From Neomegalonema sp. (GTDB taxonomy: Bacteria; Pseudomonadota; Alphaproteobacteria; Rhodobacterales; Rhodobacteraceae), in the NCBI RefSeq assembly GCF_028688855.1, contig NZ_JAQTXI010000019.1, positions 13,698 through 64,311 of the forward strand: 50,614 nucleotides of DNA, given 5' to 3'. The number at the start of each line of letters is the position of its first letter. Position 1 is the first letter of the stretch. The notes beneath the pieces were generated by a model. That model was not told the DNA's origin, made no database searches, and saw nothing but the letters and a program-made list of their open reading frames with translations. This document shows, piece after piece, positions 15,580 to 24,627 of this stretch. The position numbers were made by a program, and so were the translations under genes.

Positions 15580-18500
15580 TCAGTAATCCATCTTCCAGTT
15601 GATTCCGGCCTTGGTCTCGCTCTGGCCGATCTCGGCGTCGATGACGATGTTGTTGAAGGTCTCGATCTCCACGAGGGCGGTGGTCTGGCCCGTGCCGAGA
15701 TCCTGACGCGCCCCCACGAACACCCCGTCGGCGACGTATTTGCCGGTCGAGATGGCGGCGCCGCCGTCGGTTCCCTCCTCGATGCGCAGGGTGTCCACGC
15801 CCGCCACGTCGCGGAGCATGTCCATGGCGCCGGGGCGTCCGCTCATGAGCGTGGCCACGCCCGCCGCCAGCTGCGCCGCCTCGATGGCGGAGAGCGACTG
15901 CTTGGAGCGTCCGAAGAGCAGGCGCGGCAGCACCTCTTCTTCAGGCAGGCCCTGGTCCGAGCCGAAGGAGACCTTCGGATCCGAGGAATAGCCCGCCACC
16001 TGCAGCCAGCCGCGGATGTCGTTGGACTCCGCCGTCAGGCGCACCGTCACATAGGGATCGAGATCTCCCGAGAAGCGCACCTCGCCGATCTCCAGATCGA
16101 ACTGACGCCCGAGGAGATCCAGCCAGCCGCGCCGCTTCTGGATCATGCCGTTCACGCGGGGCGCTCCCGCATGGCCGGTCACCTGGAGCTGGCCGCCCCA
16201 TTCCGATTCCAGACCGCGCCCGCGCACATAGGCCTGGCCGGGGATGTTCACCACGAGGTTCAGGTTGATCCTCTGGCTGGCGGCCGAGGGCGCGCCTGCG
16301 GCGCGTCGAGGGGTGCGCGGCGCCGAGAGCCCCACCGGAGTCGCCTCGATCACCACCAGATTCGGAGCCCCGCCGCCGATCAGACGGAACTCCAGGAAGT
16401 CGTTGTCGATGCGCCCGTTCACGTTGATCGAGGCGGCGTCTCCCCGGGCGGTGATCTCGCCCGAGACGATGGCCGTCAGATCGTCGCGCCGGGCGGCGGC
16501 CATGCGGTTGACCCGGACGGTCGCGTCCAGAACCCGGCTGGAGAGCACATAGGAGCCCATGGCCGAGATCTGGCCGCCATAGCCGTCGTTCCCCTGCGCG
16601 GTCAGCGTCAGGCGTCCGTCGGCGGAGAAGGTCGCGTCGGCGCCGAGGCTCTGGACCACCGTGCCGTATTCGAGATTCTCGTAGCGTCCGTTCCGGATCT
16701 GCAGGCCGCCCGCCGTGCGCGGCGCCGCCAGAGAGCCCTCCAGCGTGGCCGAAAGCGTGGCCGAGCCCGAGAGCAGATGATCCGGCAGAGGCAGAAGCGG
16801 CCAGATCTCGCCGAGGTCGCCCGCCCAGGAGGCTTGCGCCGAAATCGGGCCGTTGCGGTCGGGCATGGGGATGCCGCCGCCCGGCAGCAGGGTCAGGCGG
16901 GCGTTGGCCTGGAGGGGCTGGCGGAAGCTGGCGCTGGTCATGGTCAGGGAGGCGGTGAGCTGCGTCCCCGACCAGGAGCCTTCGGCGTTGGCCTGGATCG
17001 GCGAGGTGAGCCCCGCCTCGCTCAGGGTCATGCCTTCGGTGCGCAGGCTGAAGCTCCCCGAGTTCCGGCGCGAATCCATCTGCGCCTCGCCGAAGAGATG
17101 GCCCTCGGCGGGCGGCGCGCCCGCGAGGCTCAGCAGCCGCAGGGGCAGATTGTGCAGCACCAGATGTCCGAAGGAGCCGCTCGGGGCGTAGGTCAGATAG
17201 CCGCCCAGCATCCCCGAAGCGCCGAGGCGCAGGTCGAGGTTCTGGAAGCCGAAGCCGCCGTCCGGCGTGGGGCGCAGCTCCACCGCCTGAGCCAGAGAAA
17301 GGTCTTCGCCGCTGATCCGCCCGTTGAAGCGGTGCAGCGTGACGCCCTTGAAGCCGCCCGCCGCGTTCACCCGCGCCTGAAGGCTGAAGCTGTCGAGTTC
17401 GCGCAGGCCCTCGTCGAGCAGGTCGCCCGTGCCGTCGAAGGTCGCGTCGAGATCCGAGAGCGGCCCTTGCAGCGCCGAACGCACGTCGGTGAGCAGGATC
17501 CCCGCCGCCTCCAGGCGCTGGCCGTCGAGATTCGCCCGGATGTAGGGATCGGCGCCGAAGGCGTCGTCCACCTGGGCGTTGAAGTTCAGGCTGGTGATCC
17601 CCGCGAGGAAATCGCCGTTCTGCGCGATGCGCAGATTCGAGGCCGCGCCGCGCGCCAGAACCGTCTGACGCCCGCTCTGGCCGCTGAAGCTGAGGTTCGC
17701 GTCCAGAGCGCCCGTCGCCTCATAGCCGAGCAGGGCGCCGATGGGCCCGAGGCTGGCCGAACTCAGCAGAGCGGAGCCCTCCATGAGTCCGCCCGAAGCC
17801 ATGTTCAGGCGGCCCTCCGCGAAGAGCCCCAGGCCTTCGAGGCGGAAATGATCCAGCTGGATCTGTCCGTTCTGCGAGGCGAAGCGCGCCGAGGCCGTCA
17901 GGGGGCCCTGCGGAGTCTGGGCGCTGAGGCTGGCCTCGCCCTGAGGCGCCGAAACCAGGCGCGTCAGATTGAACTGCGCCTGAGCGTCGCCGAGGGCGCG
18001 CCCGTCATGGGCCAGAGCCCGCAGGCTCGCCGAGCCTCGCGCCGAAGGATCGGCGAAGGGGCCTTCGATCCGGGCGTCGAGCTTGCCCGCGCCGGAGATC
18101 TGCGCCCCCGCGAAGCCCGAAAGCGGCGAGAGGTCGGGGAGATCCGCCGTCACGTCGAGGGCCATGGCCTGATTGGCGAGGTCCACCTGTCCCGAGGCGC
18201 GCAGATGGCCCGCCGCCATCCGGACTTCGGCGGGGTTCAGCAGAAGCTGACGCGTCGAGGGATTGTAGGAGCCCTGAGCCGAGAGGGTCGCCTCGCCGAG
18301 CAGTTGTTCGATGCGCGGATCTCCCATGCGCGGGCCGGAAACCCGCGCCTGGGCGCTGAAGGGAATCGAGCCGTCGGGCTGGGGCGAGCTGGAGAGATCC
18401 AGATTCAGCCCCGCCAGGCCGTATTTCCCGTATTGCAGGCTCTGGCCTTGGGCGGTCGCCTGGAGGCGGGGCGCGGAGAGCGTCCCGTCGATGCGTCCCG

Positions 18501-21500
18501 AGGCCGAGAAGGCGCCGCCGAGCGTCTCGCCCGCAAGCTGCGAGAAAGGCGCGAGATTGCCGATGTTGGCGCTGAAATCGAGTCCGAGCGTCTGGTCCCT
18601 GGTTCCGAAGAAGCCCGAGACCCGCGCCGAACCAAGGCCCGCCGTCACCTCGCCGGGCTCCAGACGGAGCAGGCCGGTGGTCGGGTTGAAGGAGCCCCGC
18701 GCGCTGAGGTTCACGTCGCCGATCAGGGCGTCAAGCTGCGGATCTCCCATGCGGGGGCCGCGCGCCTGAGCCGAAACCGTGAAGGGGATGGTCCCGTCCG
18801 GCTGAGGCGCGCCGGAGAGGTTCAGATTCAGCCCCGCGATCCCGTATTTTCCATATTGCAGGTTCTGGCCCTGCGCCGCGAGGGTCACGCTGGGGGCCTT
18901 GAGGCTCCCCTCCACGCGGCCCGAAGCCGACAGAGATCCGCCGAGAGCCTCGCCCGCCAGAGCGGAGAAAGGCGCGAGATTGCCGAGATTGGCGCTGAAA
19001 TCGAGTCCGAGCGTCTGGTCTTTGGTCCCGAAGAATCCGGAAACCCGCGCCGAGCCCGCGCCCGTCGAGACTTCGCCGGGCTCCAGACGGAGCAGGCCGG
19101 TGGTCGGGTTGAAGCTCCCCTGCGCATTGAGGCTGACGTTTCCAAGCAAGGCTTCAAGCTGCGGATCGCCGAAGCGGGGTCCGGCGGCCTGAGCCTCCAC
19201 CGAGAAGGGGATGGTCCCATCCGGCTGAGGCGCGCTGGAGGCCTTCAGATTGAGCCCGGCCAGGGCGTATGGGCCGTATTGCAGGCTCTGGCCCTGGGCC
19301 GTCAGGCTGACGCGGGGCGCCGAGACGCTGCCGTCCACGCGGCCCGAAGCCGAAATCGCGCCGCCGAGAGTCTCGCCCGCAAAGCTGGAGAAGGGCGCCA
19401 GATTTGCGATGTTCGCGCTGAAATCGAGGCCGAGACTCTGGTCTTTGGTTCCGAAGAAGCCCGAGACTCGCGCCGAACCCACCGCCGAAGTCGTGACTTC
19501 GCCGGGCTCCAGACGGAGCATGCCGGTCTCGGGGGTGAAGCTGCCCCGAGCGTTCAGCGTCACGTTTCCAAGCAGGGCCTCAAGCTGAGGATCGCCCAGA
19601 CGCGGCGAGACCGCTTGCGCCTCGACGCTGAAGGGAATCGTCCCATCGGCGCCGGGGGCGCTGGAGACCTTCAGATTCAGCCCCGCCAGGCCGTATTTCC
19701 CGTATTGCAGGCTTTGCGCTTCAGCCGTGGCGTTGACGCGGGGCGCCTTGAGGCCGCCTTCCACGCGGCCCGAGGCCTTCAGAGCCCCGCCCAGAGCCTC
19801 GCCCGCCAGGCCCGACAAGGGCCCGAGATCGCGCGCGTCCAGGTTGAAGTCGAGGCCGATGGTCTGGTCCTTGGTCCCGAAGAAGCCCGAGGCTCGCGCC
19901 GAGCCGAGGCCCGTCGAGATCTCGCCGGGATCCAGCTTGAGCAGGCCCGTCTGCTGGTTGAAGGAGCCCTTGGCGTTCAGCGTCACGTCGCCGATGGCGG
20001 CGTCAAGCTGAGGATCGCCGATGCGCGGCGAACGGAGGTCGCCCGCCACGGAGAAGCCCATGGTTCCATCCGCCGCAGGCGAACTGGAGATGTCGAGGTT
20101 CAGCGAGGCCGCGCCATATTTCCCATATTGCAGGCTCTGGCCTTGGGCGGTCGCGTTGATCTTGGGCGCCGTGAAGCTTCCCTCCACGCGGCCTGCGGCC
20201 TTGAGCGATCCGCCGAGCGTCTCGCCCGCGAAGCGGGAGAAAGGCGCGAGATTGCGCGCGTCCACGTCGAAATCCAGGGCGAGGGTCTGGGCTTTGGTTC
20301 CGATCTGGCCCGAAAGCTTCGCCATGCCGAGTCCGGTCGTGATCTCGCCCGGCTCCAGACGCAGGAGTCCCGTCTTCTGGTTGAAGCCGCCGCGCGCGTT
20401 GAGCTTCACATCGCCGATCAGGGCGTCAAGCTCCGGATCGCCGATGCGCGGGGAACGGACGTCGCCCGTCGCGGTGAAGCTCAGGGCGCCGCTCGCATTG
20501 GGCGCGGCCGAGAGATTCACATCCAGAGCCGCCGCGCCATAATCGCCGTAGCGCAGGCCCTCGCCCTGAGCCGCGAGGCTCACCTTGGGCGCGGAGAGCG
20601 AGCCCTCGACGCGGCCCTCGGCCTTGAGCGAGCCCGCCAGAGTCTCGCCCGCCAGACCCGAGAAAGGCGCGAGATTGCGCAGGTCGGCGTCGAAATCCAG
20701 CGCGAGGCTCTCGTCCTTGGTCCCGAAGCGGCCCGAGACCTTCGCCGAGCCCGCGCCCGTGACCGCCTCGGCGGTTTCGAGGCGCAAGAGGCCCGAAGAA
20801 GGATTGAAGCTTCCCGCCGTCTTCAGAGTCACGTCGCCGAGCAAAGCCTCAAGCTGCGCGTCGCCGAGCAGGGGGCCCTGCGCCTCCACGTCGGCCTCGA
20901 AGGAGACCACGCCGCCTGAGCCGGGCGTGGTGCGGGCCGAGATCTTCAGCCCCTTGGCGCCGTAGCGGTCGAAGACGAGGTTGTCGCCCGTGGCGTCGAA
21001 GACCAGACGCGGCGCCGAAACCTCGCCCGTCAGACGGCCTTCGGCCTTGAGCGATCCGCCGAGCCTCTGGCCCGCCTTGGCGGAGAGCGGCGCGATGTCG
21101 TCGAGATCAGCGGCGAAGCGCAGATCCAGAGCCATGGTCCTGGAGTTGACCGTCCCCGAGAGGTCGGCCCCGCCCATGGCGGTCTCCAGATGCGTGGAGG
21201 TCAGGCGCAGGAGCCCGCTCTCCGGATCGAAAGAGCCCTTCGTGGTCAGCGAGGGATCGCCGAGCAGGGCTTCAAGCGCCTCGTCGCCGAGGTTCGGCCC
21301 GGCGATTTTCAGATCCGCCTCGAAATTCAGCGCGCCGTTCGCTTGCGGCGCGGCTGTGGCGGTCAGGGCGACGCGATCCGCGCCGCGCCCGTCGAAGACG
21401 AATTTCGTGGCCTCGCCCTGCAGCGTGACGCTCGGCTGCGTGAAGGAGCCCTTCGCCGAACCCGAGCCCTTGAAGGCGCCGCTGAGAGGGGCGCCCGCAT

Positions 21501-24500
21501 AGCCCGAGAGCAAGGCGAGGTTCTTGACGTCGGCGTCAAAGGTCACGTCGAGGGTTTGAGCCTTGGTCTCGATGCGGCCCTTGAGGTCGATCTGACCGAT
21601 GGCGGCGATGACGCGGGCGGAATCCAGCACCACCCGGCCCGTCTCCTGATTGAAGGAGCCCGTCGCCCGGATGCGCGGCTTGCCGCCGAGCACGCGCCGC
21701 AGATTGGGGTCGTCCAGCGGCGCGCCGTCGAGCGTGGCGGTGGCGGTGAAGGGGAATTCGCCGTCCTCGCGGGGCGTGGGGCCATATTCGACCTCAAGCT
21801 CGGAAAGGCGGTATTGCTCGTAGAAGAGGTCGACGCCGCCGCCCTTCACGCCGATCATCGGCTTGTCGAAGGCGCCCGCGAGGCTGATCGAGGCGCGGAT
21901 TTCGCCGCCCATCTCGGCGCCCCCCGCCAGGGGGGAGAGGCTCGCGAGGTTCAGCCCCTCGGTGTCGAGTTCGAGGTCCATCTCCCGCCCGGCGAGGTCC
22001 ACCTCGCCCTTGACGAGGATCTCGCCCGGCGCCGCCGTCAGATGCGAGGAGGCGAAGTTCAGCTTCTGCGCCGCCGGATCGAAGGAGCCTTCCAGCGAGA
22101 AGGTCGGATTGGGGCCGATGGTTTCTTCAAGGGCCTCGTCGCCGAGGCGGGGGCGGTCGAGCGCCAGATTCAGGTCGAAGGGCAGGGCGCCCGAAGGCCG
22201 CAGCGTCGCCGAGCCCTTCAGCGAGGCTTCCTCCGCGCCATATCGGCCGTAGCGCGGCGCCTGAGCCGCGAGGTCGAGGTTGATCCGGGGCGCGTCGAGC
22301 GAGCCGCGCGCCTCGACGGTCAGGCGGCCCGAGCCCGAAACGGGCTCCGGCGCCAGAGCCGAGAAGACCGCCAGATCCGGCAGATCCGCCGTCAGGTCCA
22401 TGTTGACGGTGCGTTCGGTGAGATTCGCCTCGCCCGAGATGACCGCTTCGCCCGCGGCGAGGCTGGCCTTGATCTCGTCCACAGTGAGCAGGCCAGTCGC
22501 CATGTCGTGGATTCCGCGCCCTTCCAGACGCGGCGTCTCGCCCGCCAGAGAGGTCAGGGCGGGGTCGCCGAGGTCGGGCTGACGGATCTCCGCCGTGAAG
22601 CTGAAGGGCGCGCGCCGATCCTTGCGGGTCTGGCCTTCGGCCTCCAGCGCCACGGAGAGGGCGCCATATTGCTGGAACTTCGGATCATCCACCTGGGCGG
22701 TGGTGCGGAGCTGCGGCTCGGAGAGGCTGCCCGTCACCGCCGCCTGACCAGCCGCCGCCGAGAAGCTCAGGCCCGGCGCGAAGCCCGCCAAAGCCTGAGG
22801 ATCGGTCACGCGCCAGTCGATGGCGAGGTCCACGCGGTCCTGCGCCGGAGAAATCTCGCCGGAGAAATCCGCCGCCAGAGAGGCCGAGGAGATTCCGCCC
22901 TTCGCGACGCGCATCACCCCCGGAGAGGATTCCGCCACGTCCAGCGTGATGGTCGCCTCTTCGCCGAGCGCCGCCTTAATATTGGGATCGCTGGAATCCA
23001 GCCCGCGCAGGCCCGTTTCGAGCTGAAGCGCATGGACGCCCTCGGCGCCCGCCTTCTCCACGGTCAGATTGAAGTCGGCGGCGCCGCTCAGGTCGATCCC
23101 CGCCAGACGCGCGAAAGGCGCGATCTGCTGCGAAACGCCGGTCAGGCTTCCGTCGAAAAGCTTGGTCCCGACGTCGAAGGCGCCTTGGCCGTCCATCTGG
23201 AGGCCCTCGGCGCGCAGAGTCAGGGCCTCGATGGCCGCGACGGACTGCGCCGCGCGCCATTGGCCTCGCAGATCAAGGGTCGGCTCGGCGCCGAGGGCCT
23301 CCAGCAAGGCGGGGTCTTTGGGCGCGAAGCCCGTCGCGCCGATCTGCGCCGTGAAGCGGGAATCCGCGATCCCGCCTCCGGCGGGCGCCGAGGCTCCGGC
23401 GGGCGGGGCGGCGTCGATCTTCAGCCCGATGCGGCCCACCGCGCCGAAATCGCCTTGCAGCCCCTCGACCACCGCGTCGATATGGGCCGTCGGGGCTTTG
23501 AGGTCGCCGGTGATCTCGGCTTCGCCCTGCATGGCGGTGAAGCGGGTGGGGGCGATCACCGCGTTGAAGGCGGCCACGTCGCGGGCGCGCCACGAGATCT
23601 TCAGCGCCGAATCGCTGGAGCCCGGCGAGAGAAGCCCCGCGCCTTCGGCCTCCAGAATGGGGCTCTCGACGCGGAAGGCGTTGAGCTCATAACCGCCGCT
23701 GGCGGTCTGGCGGCCGTCGAAGGTCAGGGTCGAGCGCTCGCCCAGAGCCCGCCGCCAGGTCGCCGAGGCGCGTTCGTCCGGGGCGATGGCGCCCGAGAAG
23801 GTCACGGCGGGCGGACCCCGGAAGGCGACGGAGCCTTCGCCTGTGGCCGCGCCCATCTCGCCGATGCGGCCACCGATCTGGAAAGGCAGATTCTCAAAAC
23901 CGCCGTCGGCGGTGAAGGTCAGCTCCACGTCCTGTCCGGCGGGCAGGCCCGCCGCCGTGGCCACCAGCCCCCCCGCCTGCTCCGAGGCTTCGAGCGAGAG
24001 CTTGGCCTTCCCTTCGTCGAAGTCGAGGTCGCCGGAGAACTTGAACGCGCCGCGCCTTCCGTCGGTGCGGGTGACGGTCAGGCTGGCGGTCTGTTCGTCG
24101 CCGACGTCCGAGAATGAGCCCTCGACCCGCGCCTGGAGCGCCTGAGGCGCCAGCTTGTCGCTGACGGTCAGCTTGTCGATGCGCAGCTTGTCGATGGTCA
24201 GGCTGGTCGGAGGCCGCGGCCAGGCGAAGGAGACCTGGGCCTCTTCGCCGGGGGGATCGCCGCGCCCGATGGGCGCGCGCAGGACGTTGATCTCTTCGGC
24301 GCTGAGCGTCTGGAAGTTGAAGCGCGCCCGCAGCAGCGAGCGCACCCGCCAGTCGATGACGATTCCCTTCGCCGTGACCCATTCGCCGTCGCCGTCCTTG
24401 AGGCTCAGGGTCTCGATGCGGGCGAATCCGTCCTCGGGCCGCGTGACGCGCCCCAGCTCGATCTCGAATTCTCCGGGCGCGTTGATCTGGCGCACGGCGA

Positions 24501-24627
24501 ACTGCAGCACGTCGTTCCAGGCGCCTTCGGTGTCGAGGAAGGCGGAGGCGGGGGTGGTCCAGCCGAGGCTCAGGCTGAGCGCGAGGCCGGCGGCGCCTGA
24601 GCGCAGGATCGTCTGTCGCTGGGTCAT
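15580..24627 (-). CDS. tamB: Translocation and assembly module subunit TamB, repeat-expanded
   Basis: 3,015 residues, against about 1,250-1,500 usual. TamB is an inner-membrane-anchored, periplasm-spanning beta-groove protein that works with TamA in outer-membrane protein insertion and probably lipid transport. Residues 1-30 are a signal or signal-anchor (LALSLSLGWTTPASA). Residues ~440-2,110 contain about 13 tandem units of ~141 residues, each marked by a motif of the type LGDPQLEALLGDV followed by L-x-x-x-G-S-F-N-x-x-T-G-L-L-R-L. Units 7-12 are much more alike than units 1-5. Residues ~2,600-3,015 are the conserved TamB C-terminal (DUF490) domain: GWLDLLGRQFDLEIGEVRF, then FGSDQGLPEEEVLPRLLFGR, and a final G-I-N-W-K-M-D-Y strand. 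The start overlaps the tamA stop (TGATG). Confidence 0.96.
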   Translation of the reverse strand: MTQRQTILRSGAAGLALSLSLGWTTPASAFLDTEGAWNDVLQFAVRQINAPGEFEIELGRVTRPEDGFARIETLSLKDGDGEWVTAKGIVIDWRVRSLLRARFNFQTLSAEEINVLRAPIGRGDPPGEEAQVSFAWPRPPTSLTIDKLRIDKLTVSDKLAPQALQARVEGSFSDVGDEQTASLTVTRTDGRRGAFKFSGDLDFDEGKAKLSLEASEQAGGLVATAAGLPAGQDVELTFTADGGFENLPFQIGGRIGEMGAATGEGSVAFRGPPAVTFSGAIAPDERASATWRRALGERSTLTFDGRQTASGGYELNAFRVESPILEAEGAGLLSPGSSDSALKISWRARDVAAFNAVIAPTRFTAMQGEAEITGDLKAPTAHIDAVVEGLQGDFGAVGRIGLKIDAAPPAGASAPAGGGIADSRFTAQIGATGFAPKDPALLEALGAEPTLDLRGQWRAAQSVAAIEALTLRAEGLQMDGQGAFDVGTKLFDGSLTGVSQQIAPFARLAGIDLSGAADFNLTVEKAGAEGVHALQLETGLRGLDSSDPNIKAALGEEATITLDVAESSPGVMRVAKGGISSASLAADFSGEISPAQDRVDLAIDWRVTDPQALAGFAPGLSFSAAAGQAAVTGSLSEPQLRTTAQVDDPKFQQYGALSVALEAEGQTRKDRRAPFSFTAEIRQPDLGDPALTSLAGETPRLEGRGIHDMATGLLTVDEIKASLAAGEAVISGEANLTERTVNMDLTADLPDLAVFSALAPEPVSGSGRLTVEARGSLDAPRINLDLAAQAPRYGRYGAEEASLKGSATLRPSGALPFDLNLALDRPRLGDEALEETIGPNPTFSLEGSFDPAAQKLNFASSHLTAAPGEILVKGEVDLAGREMDLELDTEGLNLASLSPLAGGAEMGGEIRASISLAGAFDKPMIGVKGGGVDLFYEQYRLSELEVEYGPTPREDGEFPFTATATLDGAPLDDPNLRRVLGGKPRIRATGSFNQETGRVVLDSARVIAAIGQIDLKGRIETKAQTLDVTFDADVKNLALLSGYAGAPLSGAFKGSGSAKGSFTQPSVTLQGEATKFVFDGRGADRVALTATAAPQANGALNFEADLKIAGPNLGDEALEALLGDPSLTTKGSFDPESGLLRLTSTHLETAMGGADLSGTVNSRTMALDLRFAADLDDIAPLSAKAGQRLGGSLKAEGRLTGEVSAPRLVFDATGDNLVFDRYGAKGLKISARTTPGSGGVVSFEADVEAQGPLLGDAQLEALLGDVTLKTAGSFNPSSGLLRLETAEAVTGAGSAKVSGRFGTKDESLALDFDADLRNLAPFSGLAGETLAGSLKAEGRVEGSLSAPKVSLAAQGEGLRYGDYGAAALDVNLSAAPNASGALSFTATGDVRSPRIGDPELDALIGDVKLNARGGFNQKTGLLRLEPGEITTGLGMAKLSGQIGTKAQTLALDFDVDARNLAPFSRFAGETLGGSLKAAGRVEGSFTAPKINATAQGQSLQYGKYGAASLNLDISSSPAADGTMGFSVAGDLRSPRIGDPQLDAAIGDVTLNAKGSFNQQTGLLKLDPGEISTGLGSARASGFFGTKDQTIGLDFNLDARDLGPLSGLAGEALGGALKASGRVEGGLKAPRVNATAEAQSLQYGKYGLAGLNLKVSSAPGADGTIPFSVEAQAVSPRLGDPQLEALLGNVTLNARGSFTPETGMLRLEPGEVTTSAVGSARVSGFFGTKDQSLGLDFSANIANLAPFSSFAGETLGGAISASGRVDGSVSAPRVSLTAQGQSLQYGPYALAGLNLKASSAPQPDGTIPFSVEAQAAGPRFGDPQLEALLGNVSLNAQGSFNPTTGLLRLEPGEVSTGAGSARVSGFFGTKDQTLGLDFSANLGNLAPFSALAGEALGGSLSASGRVEGSLKAPSVTLAAQGQNLQYGKYGIAGLNLNLSGAPQPDGTIPFTVSAQARGPRMGDPQLDALIGDVNLSARGSFNPTTGLLRLEPGEVTAGLGSARVSGFFGTRDQTLGLDFSANIGNLAPFSQLAGETLGGAFSASGRIDGTLSAPRLQATAQGQSLQYGKYGLAGLNLDLSSSPQPDGSIPFSAQARVSGPRMGDPRIEQLLGEATLSAQGSYNPSTRQLLLNPAEVRMAAGHLRASGQVDLANQAMALDVTADLPDLSPLSGFAGAQISGAGKLDARIEGPFADPSARGSASLRALAHDGRALGDAQAQFNLTRLVSAPQGEASLSAQTPQGPLTASARFASQNGQIQLDHFRLEGLGLFAEGRLNMASGGLMEGSALLSSASLGPIGALLGYEATGALDANLSFSGQSGRQTVLARGAASNLRIAQNGDFLAGITSLNFNAQVDDAFGADPYIRANLDGQRLEAAGILLTDVRSALQGPLSDLDATFDGTGDLLDEGLRELDSFSLQARVNAAGGFKGVTLHRFNGRISGEDLSLAQAVELRPTPDGGFGFQNLDLRLGASGMLGGYLTYAPSGSFGHLVLHNLPLRLLSLAGAPPAEGHLFGEAQMDSRRNSGSFSLRTEGMTLSEAGLTSPIQANAEGSWSGTQLTASLTMTSASFRQPLQANARLTLLPGGGIPMPDRNGPISAQASWAGDLGEIWPLLPLPDHLLSGSATLSATLEGSLAAPRTAGGLQIRNGRYENLEYGTVVQSLGADATFSADGRLTLTAQGNDGYGGQISAMGSYVLSSRVLDATVRVNRMAAARRDDLTAIVSGEITARGDAASINVNGRIDNDFLEFRLIGGGAPNLVVIEATPVGLSAPRTPRRAAGAPSAASQRINLNLVVNIPGQAYVRGRGLESEWGGQLQVTGHAGAPRVNGMIQKRRGWLDLLGRQFDLEIGEVRFSGDLDPYVTVRLTAESNDIRGWLQVAGYSSDPKVSFGSDQGLPEEEVLPRLLFGRSKQSLSAIEAAQLAAGVATLMSGRPGAMDMLRDVAGVDTLRIEEGTDGGAAISTGKYVADGVFVGARQDLGTGQTTALVEIETFNNIVIDAEIGQSETKAGINWKMDY
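18290..23310 (-). repeat. Tandem ~423-bp repeat array inside tamB
   Basis: The GD(P/E)xL-marked units recur near plus-strand positions 18,320, 18,745, 19,170, 19,595, 20,020, 20,440, 20,865, 21,285, 21,715, 22,145, 22,570, 22,990 and 23,305. The spacing is close to 423 bp (141 codons) except the outermost step. Blocks such as the codons for QSLQYGKYG and for GDPQLEALLG are nearly identical in DNA across the units between about 18.3 and 20.9 kb. Confidence 0.85.

Noticed and set aside
15535..20919. A 1,794-codon open frame on the plus strand antisense to tamB
   Set aside because: It lies entirely opposite the tamB repeats, repeats with the same period, is Arg/Gly/Glu-rich and has no recognisable domain. 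It is a by-product of GC-rich repeated DNA in which stops are avoided on the other strand.
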